Source: Caryophanales bacterium UBA4691
Lineage (GTDB): Bacteria; Bacillota_I; Bacilli_A; RFN20; CAG-826
Direction: 5' to 3'
DNA length: 64,000 nucleotides
NCBI GenBank assembly: GCA_002404865.1
Contig: DHKP01000028.1
Span: forward strand, 1-64,000
The position numbers and the translations under genes were made by a program. Below are positions 1-8,620 of this stretch, piece by piece. A model generated the notes under the pieces. That model did no database searches. It saw only the letters and a list, made by a program, of their open reading frames with translations, and had not been told where the DNA came from. Positions within the stretch are counted from its first letter, which is position 1; each line of letters opens with the position of its first letter.

Positions 1-1
1 C

Positions 2-526
2 TACATTGGTGAAACGCTATCAAATAGCGGACATTTCATAGGCACAAAAGGCAGTAAGGAGGATAATGAAGTTAAGGAGACCAATCAGACTTCCAAACCT
101 TTGCTCAATGAAAATTTGAGCAAAGAGGAAAACGAACTTATTCAGAATGTCATAGACCAGGGGTTTAAAATATCTCCCGACAAGGTCTTAGCCATCGGAA
201 AAATGCCAAATGGAAAGATAGTTTGGATAGAAGAAGGAAAACTTGGTGAAAGAGCTTCCGGCCTAGCGCACATTTTGGATAAAAGAGAAAATGATTTTAT
301 CTCACGCGGCATAAGCAAAGATAAAGTAGCTGAATTTGTCATTGAAGTAATTACTCATGGCAAGAAAATAGGAATTCAGGGCAGTCGCAAACCCCCTAGG
401 GATGTATTCGAGTATAATTATAAGGAACAAACAATTTACCTAGCAGTTTCAATATCTGACAATGGGTATGTGGTAGGAACTAATTTCACTAACAAAAATA
501 GAATAAATGAGGAGAAAGAAAAATGA
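2..526 (+). CDS. C-terminal part of a polymorphic toxin (PBECR/MuF-like nuclease domain), 5' end outside window
   Basis: The reading frame is open from base 2, so this is the 3' end of a longer gene. A TTG at 101 is only an internal codon. A linker (Gly/Lys/Glu rich, about 35 residues) precedes a compact domain with the pattern KIVWIEEG, then GLAHILDKRENDF, a GIS-KD turn, GKKIGIQG, and a closing beta-rich segment with GYVVGTNF. From family memory this resembles the Barnase/EndoU/ColicinE5-like RNase toxin domains at the C-termini of phage MuF and secreted polymorphic toxins; the histidine in GLAHIL would be the catalytic candidate. The stop overlaps the next start (ATGA), as in toxin-immunity pairs. 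The delivery part of the protein cannot be seen. Confidence 0.6.
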   Translation, partial: YIGETLSNSGHFIGTKGSKEDNEVKETNQTSKPLLNENLSKEENELIQNVIDQGFKISPDKVLAIGKMPNGKIVWIEEGKLGERASGLAHILDKRENDFISRGISKDKVAEFVIEVITHGKKIGIQGSRKPPRDVFEYNYKEQTIYLAVSISDNGYVVGTNFTNKNRINEEKEK

Positions 527-840
527 AAACTGTAAGATTAATGCTTGAGTGGGGGTGTGATCCTATTTGGCTGTACGAAGAAGACGGAATAACCTCTTCG
601 CCTGGTTTGCCTAACGAACTTGAAGGCAACAAAGATTTGGTTTCATTAATGAACAAGATAAGCGATGAGTATGATAGCCAGTTTGTAAATACTGAGCGCG
701 AATTCACTGACGTCGGTTTCAAAACCGAAGCAGAACGGAAAGAATTCAAGCAAGACCTTATCAAATTCTCTATAATGGTCAAGAAAGCCGTCGGGGATAA
801 ATACAAATTTGTCGATGACTTCAACTATCAAGACTATTAA
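523..840 (+). CDS. Putative immunity protein for the upstream toxin
   Basis: This is a small acidic soluble protein of 105 residues. It begins with a VRLMLEWGCDPIWLY strand and continues with many acidic residues, which is typical of immunity proteins that mask basic RNase toxins. It overlaps the toxin stop by 4 bases and has a GGAGAAAG Shine-Dalgarno inside the toxin's last codons, so the two are translationally coupled. A stem-loop terminator follows directly. The function is inferred from position, size and general resemblance to small immunity proteins paired with this toxin type. No catalytic motif is visible. Confidence 0.55.
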   Translation: MKTVRLMLEWGCDPIWLYEEDGITSSPGLPNELEGNKDLVSLMNKISDEYDSQFVNTEREFTDVGFKTEAERKEFKQDLIKFSIMVKKAVGDKYKFVDDFNYQDY

Positions 841-846
841 TGCTGC

Positions 847-873
847 AAAACGGCAGAAATGCCGTTTTATTTT
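847..873 (+). terminator. Rho-independent terminator after the immunity gene
   Basis: A perfect 9-bp stem (AAAACGGCA / TGCCGTTTT) with a GAAA tetraloop is followed by ATTTT, 7 bases after the stop codon. Confidence 0.8.
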
Positions 874-879
874 GATTAG

Positions 880-1205
880 GCAATTTTCTTAGAAACTGAA
901 TCAAGTAAAATTGGAACAATTCATTGGGGGTTCCATTTCTACTCTCTAAATCTAGATAAATAATATGTTCATCATCGACTCCGGACGCCTTCAGTTCGTT
1001 TATGATTTGAAGCAAAAGCTCGGATTTGCCACATCGACGGACACCAGTGATTACTTTGATATATCTTGAATCGTAGAAAGAGCGGATTTTGGTTAGATAG
1101 TTATCTCTGGCTATTATTTTCCCCGTATATTTAAATACACGTTTTTCCGTTGGAACTTCAATAATTTCAAGAAAGTTCCAACGATAAATTTGATTTCATC
1201 ATAAG
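880..1205 (-). pseudogene. N-terminal fragment of a DUF4143-type AAA ATPase
   Basis: The minus strand reads IIARDNYL, then a beta strand and the P-loop GVRRCGKSELL, then YLDLES, which is the start of a DUF4143/AAA_14 family ATPase. No usable ATG precedes it, and the frame ends after about 100 residues, against 400 or more in intact relatives. The downstream sensor and C-terminal nuclease-like domains are missing. It abuts another decayed family member on the same strand, so this may be a chimeric junction between two old copies. Confidence 0.6.
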
Positions 1206-1259
1206 AGAAAAGAATCTTAAGGCTACACATTTCTCGGTTTTTCAAGTCTTATCAATGGG

Positions 1260-2645
1260 TTAAAGTTCTACGCTACTTGCGCTTTTTGTGGAGGAATTTC
1301 TTTCCTTTAAATCGTTTAGATACGCAAAGAACATGTATAGAGGAATCGTCAGTATCTTGCTTTCTTTGTCATAATCGTAGTTGTTTGCTGAGATCTTTAC
1401 GCAATACGTGTATTTGTTATGCTCTTTGAATTTTTTTGATGGAAGACTGCTTACTTTTTTTAGCATCAAGAGGAACGATTTTGTTTTGGTCGTCTACAAG
1501 GAATTCGAATTCCGCATTATTCTTCCCTTTCCAAAAGAAAAGCGGGATGTTTTTTGCCTCTAATTCATTCGCGACATAGTTTTCGAAAAAGACGCCTGAC
1601 AAGGTATTCTTTATGGTGGGATTCACGAAAGTGGACATGTTAATCCCACTTTGGTACGCCAAAAAGCCTAAATCCATCAAATATAGTCTGAAATTCGATC
1701 CATCCGTTAGTGAAAATGGCAAGGTAACTTTCTCCTTCACTTGTTCGGATTGATACGCGACCCCGACAGTCAATAGCCATTCGATTGGCGATTTCAGGTC
1801 TCTAGTTTTTAATCCTTTGCCTAATAAATACGCCTTAAAGTCCTTAGATTTTTTGTTTAGCTTCTGATAGATACTTTTTAGGATGAGCTTAGAACGGACA
1901 ATGGATTCACTAGTAACTTGATATAGGCCCTTGTCATTTAGATAGTCCCCAAAAATAGAAATGATGTTTTCCCTGATTTTCACTAACGGCTCTTTGTCTA
2001 GAAACATCTCTACGTTTTCGGGCATGCCACCTATCAATAGGTATTTGTATAAAACTTCTACGCCATTTCGTGGATTTCTTGATCTAAAGGCGTCTTCGTT
2101 TTGTAGGTGTCCACGATTTTTGCATAGAGGAGCCTATTGTAATTGAATAGAAATTCATCAAAAGAAAGGGGATGCATCACAATTTCTTCGATTGCTCCTA
2201 CTGGGAAAAGAAGCCTTCCGAGTTTTGCTGGCGATTGATTTTGTTTTGCCTTTTCAATTTGATTCTAACCATTGAGCCGGAAGCGATAACGGGCATATCT
2301 CTAAAATCTTGCTTGGAGTATTTCAAGGAAGTAATAATTGGTAAAGCTTCTTGAATTTCATCAAAAATGAGCAAGGTGTTCTTATTGATGAGGCGATTCT
2401 CACGTAAGGAGAGATACTCGATGATTCTTTTGGCATTTACTATCGGTGGGTTCTTTCCGTTTCCGTTTATAAATAAACGCGCATCGTCGTCTTTTTGAAA
2501 TCGATATAGATGTAGTTCTCTTTGTAATATCTTTCTGCGTGATGTCTTTGATCAAGTAGGTCTTACCAATCTGTCTTGCCCCGTAGACGACAAGAGGTTT
2601 CCTTCTCATTTCGTTCCATTCGATGATTTTCTTTCCATCTATTCG
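1260..2645 (-). pseudogene. Frameshifted DUF4143-type AAA ATPase
   Basis: The pieces of one ATPase lie in order but in different frames. Around 2530-2640 is a P-loop (VVYGARQIGKTYL). Around 2260-2480 is a Walker B segment (LLIFDEIQE) followed by an ASGSMV sensor segment. From 2037 to 1417 is the C-terminal half, beginning IGGMPENVEMFL, with DUF4143 features (YLMDLGFLAY, NYVANEL, WKGKNNAEFEFLV, PLDAKK). The last 70 codons (1469-1260) are shifted again. At least three frameshifts and one in-frame stop disrupt it. Intact members are about 400-450 residues, so the remnant is near full length and was lost by point indels. Confidence 0.7.
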
Positions 2646-2998
2646 GCACCTCTCTTGAGAAGGTTTTAGTCTGTAATCAAAAAGTGCAATTTGATGTATC
2701 TAAAAACACATCAAAAGTACAAAGTAGGCTTTTTATCGAATGTTTTCGAAGCCATTAGAAATGCATCGTACTATCCTTAAAAATCCGTCATTTTCTCCTT
2801 CTCCTACGAGTAGATTGTTTGAGCTTTTAAGGCGATATTTTTGATAAAAAAGGCAATGAAGCGATATTTTGTTGATTTTATCTCTCGTTACACTCCTAAA
2901 ACGCTATCAGTCGATTAAAACTGCCAAATGGCACGAAAAATCGAATAGAAGCATAAGTGCAGCCGCAATCCTTATTTTATATTCGAGAATTACAGTGA
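2646..2998. other. Intergenic stretch without a recognisable gene
   Basis: No coding signal was found on either strand. The only structure seen is an 8-bp inverted repeat TTTGATGT / ACATCAAA (2690-2715) just upstream of the decayed ATPase, which may be an old operator or promoter element. Confidence 0.5.
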
Positions 2999-3874
2999 TT
3001 ATTCTCTCATTGAGTTTTTCACTAATAGGCCAATTTCTTCCTCTTTTAGGAACCGATAGACAACCCTCCCTTGATATTTAACGAGGGCAAAATCAGGAAG
3101 ATAGATAAGAACCTTATGCATTTTTACTAGGGCAGATAGCTCTTTATCGGTTTTATAGGTATCGATAAGAAGAGTGCCCTCATCAATGTCAAAATAGAGG
3201 ACGAGTTCTTTTTTGAATTCTTTGAGAAAGGATTCATCGTGAAGAAGCTCATAAGGTAATAAATAGAAAGAAGACCGGTTTTTAAAGGTAGATATTCTTA
3301 CGTGAAACGCTTCGGATAATAGAGAAATGTTTTCAAAAGACGCATTCATTAAAGACACATTACTATTATAAGACACAAGTGTTGGCATCTTGATTTTAGT
3401 CAATACGGATATTTCTCTTACGGTTAAGTTCCGCCATTTCCTTAAGGCACGGAAGATACCTATTTTCTTTTCATCTTCTAGGTATCTCGTGGCCAAATGA
3501 GAAAAAGACATTTCGTGATACGGATTGAAACGTTCAATCATCTTACTCAGCGGGTAAATGAGAAACGATCGTTCTAAAGGAATCTTATAATCGAGCAAGA
3601 GAGAGAAATAGGCTCCTCCTGCATAGAAATATTCGCTTATAAAGGGAGAAGAATAATCTAAAACGACATTATCTCTATGAAAAACATTCTGGATAATATC
3701 TTCTAGAGGCGTTTTCAAAAATATTTCGGATTTATTTTTTTCAAAATAAGAAAAGAAGGGGTGTTCTAAAATGGTCTTTGTGATGATTTCGTCACTAAAA
3801 CCAATCTCGTGCAATCTAGAGAGTAACGCTCCAAATTTGTCTTTGTATTGTGAAGGCTCAACATTATTTTCCAT
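2999..3874 (-). CDS. HTH-containing partner of the DUF3990 protein
   Basis: A 291-residue soluble protein. The middle section (about 145-195: LRKWRNLTVREISVLTKIKMPTLVSYN) reads as a helix-turn-helix of XRE type. It is preceded by a helical region and followed by a mixed alpha/beta tail. It overlaps the DUF3990 gene upstream by 11 bases, so the two form one operon, and the HTH and overlap fit an antitoxin or autoregulator role. This is inference; the usual DUF3990 neighbour that I know of is a short DUF3791 protein, and this one is much longer. No membrane segments or catalytic motifs are visible. Confidence 0.5.
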   Translation of the reverse strand: MENNVEPSQYKDKFGALLSRLHEIGFSDEIITKTILEHPFFSYFEKNKSEIFLKTPLEDIIQNVFHRDNVVLDYSSPFISEYFYAGGAYFSLLLDYKIPLERSFLIYPLSKMIERFNPYHEMSFSHLATRYLEDEKKIGIFRALRKWRNLTVREISVLTKIKMPTLVSYNSNVSLMNASFENISLLSEAFHVRISTFKNRSSFYLLPYELLHDESFLKEFKKELVLYFDIDEGTLLIDTYKTDKELSALVKMHKVLIYLPDFALVKYQGRVVYRFLKEEEIGLLVKNSMRE

Positions 3875-4505
3875 ATTTTCTCATGATATCCCTTATGAAG
3901 TGGTTCGTAAAAAGGTCTTCCTTTAAGACTAATTGGTGATATTCCTCTAGTGCCTTTTTCCGAAAATCGCGATAAGAGTAAAGGGATGATACCTTTTCGC
4001 TAGATAGATAATGAATGGAGCTAAACGCTTTCATAGATATTAATACATATTGAAGACCTAGTTTTCCGATAAGCATCGCTTTTTCTAATGTCTCTATTGA
4101 AACTTCTCCCTTTATAAAACCACTAGAATAAGCAAAGTAAGAATCGTCTGCACGATATCCTATGACGAGATCGTATTGAGAAATATTGGTGGGGAACTTT
4201 CGCATTAGCCAATTGAGTTCATTTTTATAACGTAGCCGTTCCTCTTTACTAAAACGGTTTATGGTTAGTAAAGAAATCCAAGTAAGGACATCTTTTTCCG
4301 TATTGTGGTTCAATTCTAAAATGCGAAGGTCATCTAAAATAACTTCATAGGTCATTACGTAGCCATTTTCGAATTGGCTTGCCCATAATAGAGCCGCTTC
4401 TTTTGATGGAGTTAAATAGAAACCAAGCCCATAGTCATTACTAGGGTTTCCTAAACCAAATATCGGTTCTTTGATGATTTTGTTCGCGCCATAATATAGT
4501 TTCAT
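3864..4505 (-). CDS. DUF3990 family protein (ADP-ribosyltransferase clan), toxin candidate
   Basis: The protein starts MKLYYGANKII and contains the family hallmarks: GLGNPSNDYGLGFYLT, a KEAALLWA helix, NGYVMTYEV, a central YDLVIGYRADDSYFAYS, and LGLQYVLISMKAF. From memory these match DUF3990, which belongs to the ADP-ribosyltransferase clan. I chose the Met at 4505 over an upstream in-frame one (4541) because homologues begin there and a TATAAT box lies only 6 bases upstream. The downstream HTH gene overlaps it, giving a toxin-antitoxin-like arrangement. No target is inferable from the sequence. Confidence 0.65.
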   Translation of the reverse strand: MKLYYGANKIIKEPIFGLGNPSNDYGLGFYLTPSKEAALLWASQFENGYVMTYEVILDDLRILELNHNTEKDVLTWISLLTINRFSKEERLRYKNELNWLMRKFPTNISQYDLVIGYRADDSYFAYSSGFIKGEVSIETLEKAMLIGKLGLQYVLISMKAFSSIHYLSSEKVSSLYSYRDFRKKALEEYHQLVLKEDLFTNHFIRDIMRKYGK

Positions 4506-4511
4506 ACATAT

Positions 4512-4541
4512 ATTATAATATAATAAAAATATCTGAAACAA
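4512..4541 (-). promoter_or_regulatory. Promoter of the DUF3990 operon (leaderless)
   Basis: On the minus strand TTGTTT and TATAAT are separated by 18 bases, and the -10 box ends 6 bases before the ATG, so the predicted transcript would begin at or next to the start codon. No Shine-Dalgarno is present. Confidence 0.5.
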
Positions 4542-4703
4542 ACAAAAACCGTATAAAAAGATATACTAAAATATCTAAAAACGATTAAGACTGAAAAAGC
4601 GTCAGTTTCATGCTTATTGGCTTACATCAAGTAATGAATTTAGCGTATAAGCTAATAACTAACGCTTAAGGAGCTACGTTTAAATTGGGGTGTGATGATT
4701 ATT

Positions 4704-4980
4704 CTCTAGGCATTCCAAAGATTTTCCGCAACGCTTCTTTTGGTAATTTATAGGTGCGATCTTCTTTGACAAGCCATTGACTTCTTGCTCTACATCTGAG
4801 AGCTGAGTGTAGCAAAATCCTTCAAAGAAAGGGATTTCTACGGTGGATTTCATGAGCAAAGAAAGACGGTTGAGGAAGTCTTCGGTACTAGAAACACCTT
4901 CTCCATACCCCCAACTTTCGTTCTCGCCGCCATAATTGCTCTTAAAGGCTGTTCCTTCGAATTCGGCGAGTGACCCATTT
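4704..4980 (-). pseudogene. C-terminal remnant of a GH2-type glycosidase
   Basis: The minus strand reads an EFEGTAFKSN...WGYGEGVSS segment, then FFEGFCYTQLSDVEQEVNG, then after a one-base frameshift KEDRTYKLPKE, and a stop. These match the end of the catalytic barrel of glycoside hydrolase family 2 enzymes, where GFCYTQLTDVEQEVNGL is typical. Only about 90 residues of an original 600 or more remain. It sits next to another truncated gene (5062-5736), consistent with a deletion that removed most of both. Confidence 0.7.
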
Positions 4981-5061
4981 AAAGATATTAAAAGACGCTA
5001 AATTGATTAATGCGCTTCCTTCTCCAAGCAAAAGGGGCAATGAGAAAAATATTTCTGAGTC

Positions 5062-5736
5062 TTGCGAGAATATTTATATCTTTTTTCCCAAAATGCTATG
5101 ACGAAGAAAAGCATGTATTCAGTTGAATTGCCGGTCGGATCTTACTTTGATTTCGATATCACTCCACCTTGTATTATGCATGGACATAATGGGCAATTAG
5201 GAGAAGTGGATTCTATTCTGCCTTTCTTTTCTCCTAGACGCAGTGAAGCAAAACTATTCTCTTTTATTAAAGGATGGGTGGAATATCGCGTTCCAACGGC
5301 ATCATTTAAAGATAAAGATGTGCAAAGCCTAACGTTCTCACTAGAAGTGTGCTCGGAATGCCCTAACGATAATAATACCTGGAAAAGCGATATTACTTTC
5401 TATGCCAATGAGAAAGAGATTTGCACATATCGTTCTATGGGCGATTATGGCGATAGAAGGGGACTATTGAATCCAGATTGGTACCCATCCCAATCTTCAC
5501 AATACGGGATGTTAGTGAAAATCAGAGTCGATCAGGAAGGAACTTGGATTGATAATGAGACAGTTTCTGATACGAATATTGCTCAGCTAGATTTATGCTT
5601 CACGTCTTTTTTCTCATTACGTTTTGGCGTAAAACCGAATTCCCATTACGCAAGAGGGATTAATGTCTTTGGGAAAGGCTTTGGTGATCATAACCAAGAA
5701 ATCGTCGTTCAAGTTCACTATAAAGACGAAAATTAA
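5062..5736 (+). pseudogene. ArsR-type regulator lacking its DNA-binding domain
   Basis: From about residue 17 the protein matches the long C-terminal domain of a subfamily of ArsR/MarR-like regulators: YSVELPVGSYFDFDI, FFSPRRSEAKL, GWVEYRVP, LEVCSECPNDNNTWKSDITF, GDYGDRRGLLNPDWYP, SQYGMLVKIRV, and GINVFGKGFGDHNQEI. The N-terminal winged helix of about 90 residues is missing; the frame starts at a TTG with no ribosome binding site, although an ATG exists at 5098. The regulators of this subfamily that I recall sit near glycosidases, which fits the adjacent GH2 remnant. It could still yield a soluble ligand-binding domain, but I regard it as non-functional. Confidence 0.6.
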
Positions 5737-5771
5737 GAGGCTTAATCTTCCTTGCATATTGCTTTTAAGCA

Positions 5772-5822
5772 TAAAAGAGCGGGCTTGCCTTAAAACTAAA
5801 CCCGTTTATGGCTCTTTTTTGA
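5772..5822 (+). terminator. Terminator after the regulator remnant
   Basis: AAAAGAGC pairs with GCTCTTTT, with an inner CGGGC/CCCGT pairing, and is followed by a T-run. Confidence 0.65.
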
Positions 5823-5972
5823 TTTTCGAAACGACCTTGCAAAACTAAAGAAATGACAAAGTACGAGTCAATTCGTTATAACTTTGTTTTAAAAAATCAA
5901 AAAACATTAGTAAAAGTGGACAATAATTAATTAGTGTAAAGAATATTTTAACGAATGATAAGCCTATAGTTG

Positions 5973-6054
5973 CTTGAAATATGAGAACATTTTGGACTTT
6001 GCTTACTTGAAATATGAGAACGTTTGGTCATAATAAAACTTGAAACATGAAAAC
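5973..6054 (+). repeat. Three direct repeats CTTGAAATATGAGAAC at exact 33-bp period
   Basis: Copies begin at 5973, 6006 and 6039. The first two are identical over 16 bases and the third has two changes. The 33-bp period is about three helix turns. They lie directly upstream of the ATPase gene, the last one overlapping a possible ATG at 6047. A protein-binding (operator) array is the simplest reading. The preceding 5823-5972 stretch shows no gene. Confidence 0.6.
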
Positions 6055-6070
6055 AGATGTGGTGAATAAT

Positions 6071-7405
6071 ATGTTCAAAAGAAAAGCTTATGATGAACTC
6101 TTAGAATGGAAAAAAACGTGGAATGGTAAGTATGCTGTTTTGTTAGAAGGGGCTAGACGCGTTGGGAAAACTACAATCGCTCTTAACTTCGCGAAAAACG
6201 AATACAGATCGTATCTATTCATTGATTTCTCAAAGAACCAGCAAAATATCATCGATTGTTTTAATGATATCGGCAATTTGGACCTCTTTTTCATTCGCCT
6301 CCAAGCCGAAATGAAAACCACTTTGTATCCTCGAGAGTCGGTTATCGTTTTCGACGAGGTCCAATTGTTCCCTAAAGCAAGACAAGCAATAAAGCACTTG
6401 GTGAAGGACGGGAGATACGACTATATCGAAACCGGATCTTTGATTTCCATCAAAAAGAACGTCAAAGATATTTTAATTCCCTCTGAAGAAATGAAGATTC
6501 AGGTTGATCCGATGGATTATGAAGAATTTTGCTTGGCAACCAACACAAACTATGACGTTTTAGAAAAACTATATTCATTCAAAAAGCCCATTGGGGAAAT
6601 TACCAATAGAACCCTAATAAGGAATTTTAGGATTTATTTGGCCGTTGGCGGAATGCCGCAAGCGGTTGAAGCATATGCTAACAAAATGAATTTCAGCCAA
6701 ATCGACCGGATAAAGCAAGAAATCATTTCTTTGTATGAAGAGGATTTAAAAAAAATAGATCCTAGCGGCAGACTATCAAAGATTTTTTCATCCATTCCCG
6801 CGCAGCTTGCCGCAAAAAAGAAGAACTTTTCATTTAGAGCCGCAATGATTAAAGGCAAAACGAGCAAAGACGACGAGAGGATTTTCGATTTAGTCGATTC
6901 GAAACTTGTAAACATTTGCTACCGCGTTTTCGAGCCGAGTTTATCCTTGAATCAGTCCATCGATATGTCCACCTTTAAATTGTATTTATTTGATACGGGG
7001 CTTTTTGTGACGATGCTTTTTAATAACGGGGCTGGTGAGTACGAATCCATTTACAAGAAACTATTAAGCGACAAAATCGCCTTAAATCTAAGCTATCTAT
7101 ATGAGAATATGATTTCCCAGATGCTAGTGGCTTCTAAAAGAAAGCTCTATTATTACTCATGGAGGAAAAAGAATAGCACTCATAGTTATGAGATTGATTT
7201 CTTGTATTGCAATAAAGGAAAAATAACTCCGCTTGAAATCAAATCCAGCAAGATTACTAATCACGAATCAATCGACAAATTCAAAGAAAAATATTCTTCT
7301 ATTTGTGGGCAAAGATATCTAATTTCCGCGAAGGATTATCGGAAAATGAACGATTTAATTAATTTACCATATTACTTGTTCCCATCCTTAATGAATGATG
7401 AGTGA
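6071..7405 (+). CDS. Intact DUF4143-type AAA ATPase
   Basis: A predicted cytoplasmic ATPase of 444 residues. It has an N-terminal MFKRKAYDELLEWKK helix, the Walker A EGARRVGKTT, Walker B SVIVFDEVQ, the sensor ETGSLISI, and the C-terminal DUF4143 domain with VGGMPQAVEAY, LFDTGLFVT, YENMISQML, a WRKKNSTHSYEIDFLY beta segment and PLEIKSSK. The EIDF and EIKSSK residues look like a PD-(D/E)XK-type core. I chose ATG 6071 because homologues begin MFKRK and GGTG lies just upstream; an in-frame ATG at 6047 lies inside a direct repeat. The family is common and multicopy in gut bacteria and its role is not settled. It is the only complete copy among several broken ones here. Confidence 0.75.
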   Translation: MFKRKAYDELLEWKKTWNGKYAVLLEGARRVGKTTIALNFAKNEYRSYLFIDFSKNQQNIIDCFNDIGNLDLFFIRLQAEMKTTLYPRESVIVFDEVQLFPKARQAIKHLVKDGRYDYIETGSLISIKKNVKDILIPSEEMKIQVDPMDYEEFCLATNTNYDVLEKLYSFKKPIGEITNRTLIRNFRIYLAVGGMPQAVEAYANKMNFSQIDRIKQEIISLYEEDLKKIDPSGRLSKIFSSIPAQLAAKKKNFSFRAAMIKGKTSKDDERIFDLVDSKLVNICYRVFEPSLSLNQSIDMSTFKLYLFDTGLFVTMLFNNGAGEYESIYKKLLSDKIALNLSYLYENMISQMLVASKRKLYYYSWRKKNSTHSYEIDFLYCNKGKITPLEIKSSKITNHESIDKFKEKYSSICGQRYLISAKDYRKMNDLINLPYYLFPSLMNDE

Positions 7406-7454
7406 TTTTTATATTAGTGATAAAATGCATGCTTGTTGTTCATGCTGCTTAAAC

Positions 7455-7503
7455 ACGGAAACGGGATCCGCCGAAAAACACTTTCCGTGTCCATTTTTCT
7501 TTA
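7455..7503 (+). terminator. Terminator after the ATPase
   Basis: AACACGGAAA pairs with TTTCCGTGTC across a 21-base loop, followed by CATTTTTCTTT. Confidence 0.65.
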
Positions 7504-7576
7504 TAGGTGCAAGTCACTCTAAAAATATGGAACGGGATTCAAATTGATTGACTGAGGCAAAAAACGTATCGACGCT

Positions 7577-8580
7577 GTGGATGAAAGGAGAAAACACATA
7601 ATTTCTTGCAACTCTCGATCAATGAGAAGTTTGAATCGTTGTTTAGAGAATATATGGTTATCGGTGGGATGCCTGAGGTTGTCGCCTCTTATACGAAAAC
7701 AAACGATTTTAATGAAGCTTTTAGGGTTCAAAAGAAAATTATTAGCGATTATCAAAGCGATATATCCAAACACGCGAAAGGCGAGGAAAAGACGAAAGTC
7801 AGGGCATGTTATGACTCCATTCACAAACAATTGGCGAGGGAATTGAAGAGATTTCAATATTCTTTCGTTGAGAAAAAACAAACAAGCAGGAAATATGGTG
7901 GCAGTGTGAAATGGCTCATAGATTCAGAGCTCGTTAACGCTTGCTATAACGTTAGAGAACCATATATCCCTTTGATGGCGAATGAAATCGAAGGACAATT
8001 CAAAATGTATATCAATGACACTGGCCTATTGACGGAGATGTATGGACGAGAGGCAAAAATTGGAATTTTAAATAATACGATTAAAGGGAACGCTCGCGGG
8101 GCTGTTTATGAAAACGTCGTTGCTGAATCACTAGTAAAAAGAGGATACACGCTTCATTATTACAAGCCTGACGATGACCACGAACTTGAATTTTTGATCG
8201 AAAAAGACGGAACGGTTGTCCCAATTGAAGTAAAAGCTGGAAATAATCCTTCAGCCTCACTTAATGCCTTCATAAAAGACTTTTCACCATCTGTTGCTTA
8301 TAAACTCGTTAGCGGGAATATTGGTGTTGCCGAAAAAAACGATGCCACATTATATGGTGATGTTTATCTGAACTTTCAAAAGAAACCAACTATATTTATA
8401 GGTCTTTTCATTGATGTTGCTTACCATGCTTATGGACGTTCATGGACGTTTCACAAATTCTTTTTCAAGAATTTCTCGCGAGAACCTAGTCGACTTTATC
8501 TATGTTTGGTTTCGTTCTACGTGATAAACAAAGCTAATTGTTTTCGATTTACTTTTGCTAAAAAAAGAAAAGACTACTGA
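7577..8580 (+). pseudogene. DUF4143-type ATPase missing its ATPase half
   Basis: From about 7606 the frame encodes the C-terminal half of the family: EYMVIGGMPEVVASY, a YQSDISKHAKG helix, VKWLIDSELVNACYNV, FKMYINDTGLLTEMYG, GAVYENVVAESL, and ELEFLIEKDGTVVPIEVKAG. P-loop and Walker B are absent. The start (TTG 7606) has no good ribosome binding site. The last 55 or so residues, after LNFQKKP, do not look like the family and seem to be read-through into the flanking DNA before the eno terminator. It is from a different subfamily than the intact copy next door. Confidence 0.65.
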
Positions 8581-8604
8581 ACGTCTTCCGATTTTCAGTA
8601 GTCT
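8563..8604 (-). terminator. Terminator of eno
   Basis: On the minus strand AGACTACTGA and TCAGTAGTCT form a 10-bp stem followed by TTTCTTTTTTT, 17 bases after the eno stop. Confidence 0.8.
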
Positions 8605-8620
8605 AGTTGAGTTCCTAACC

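Noticed and set aside
2869..3081. 70-codon plus-strand frame
   Set aside because: Overlaps the end of the HTH partner gene on the minus strand and lacks a start signal.
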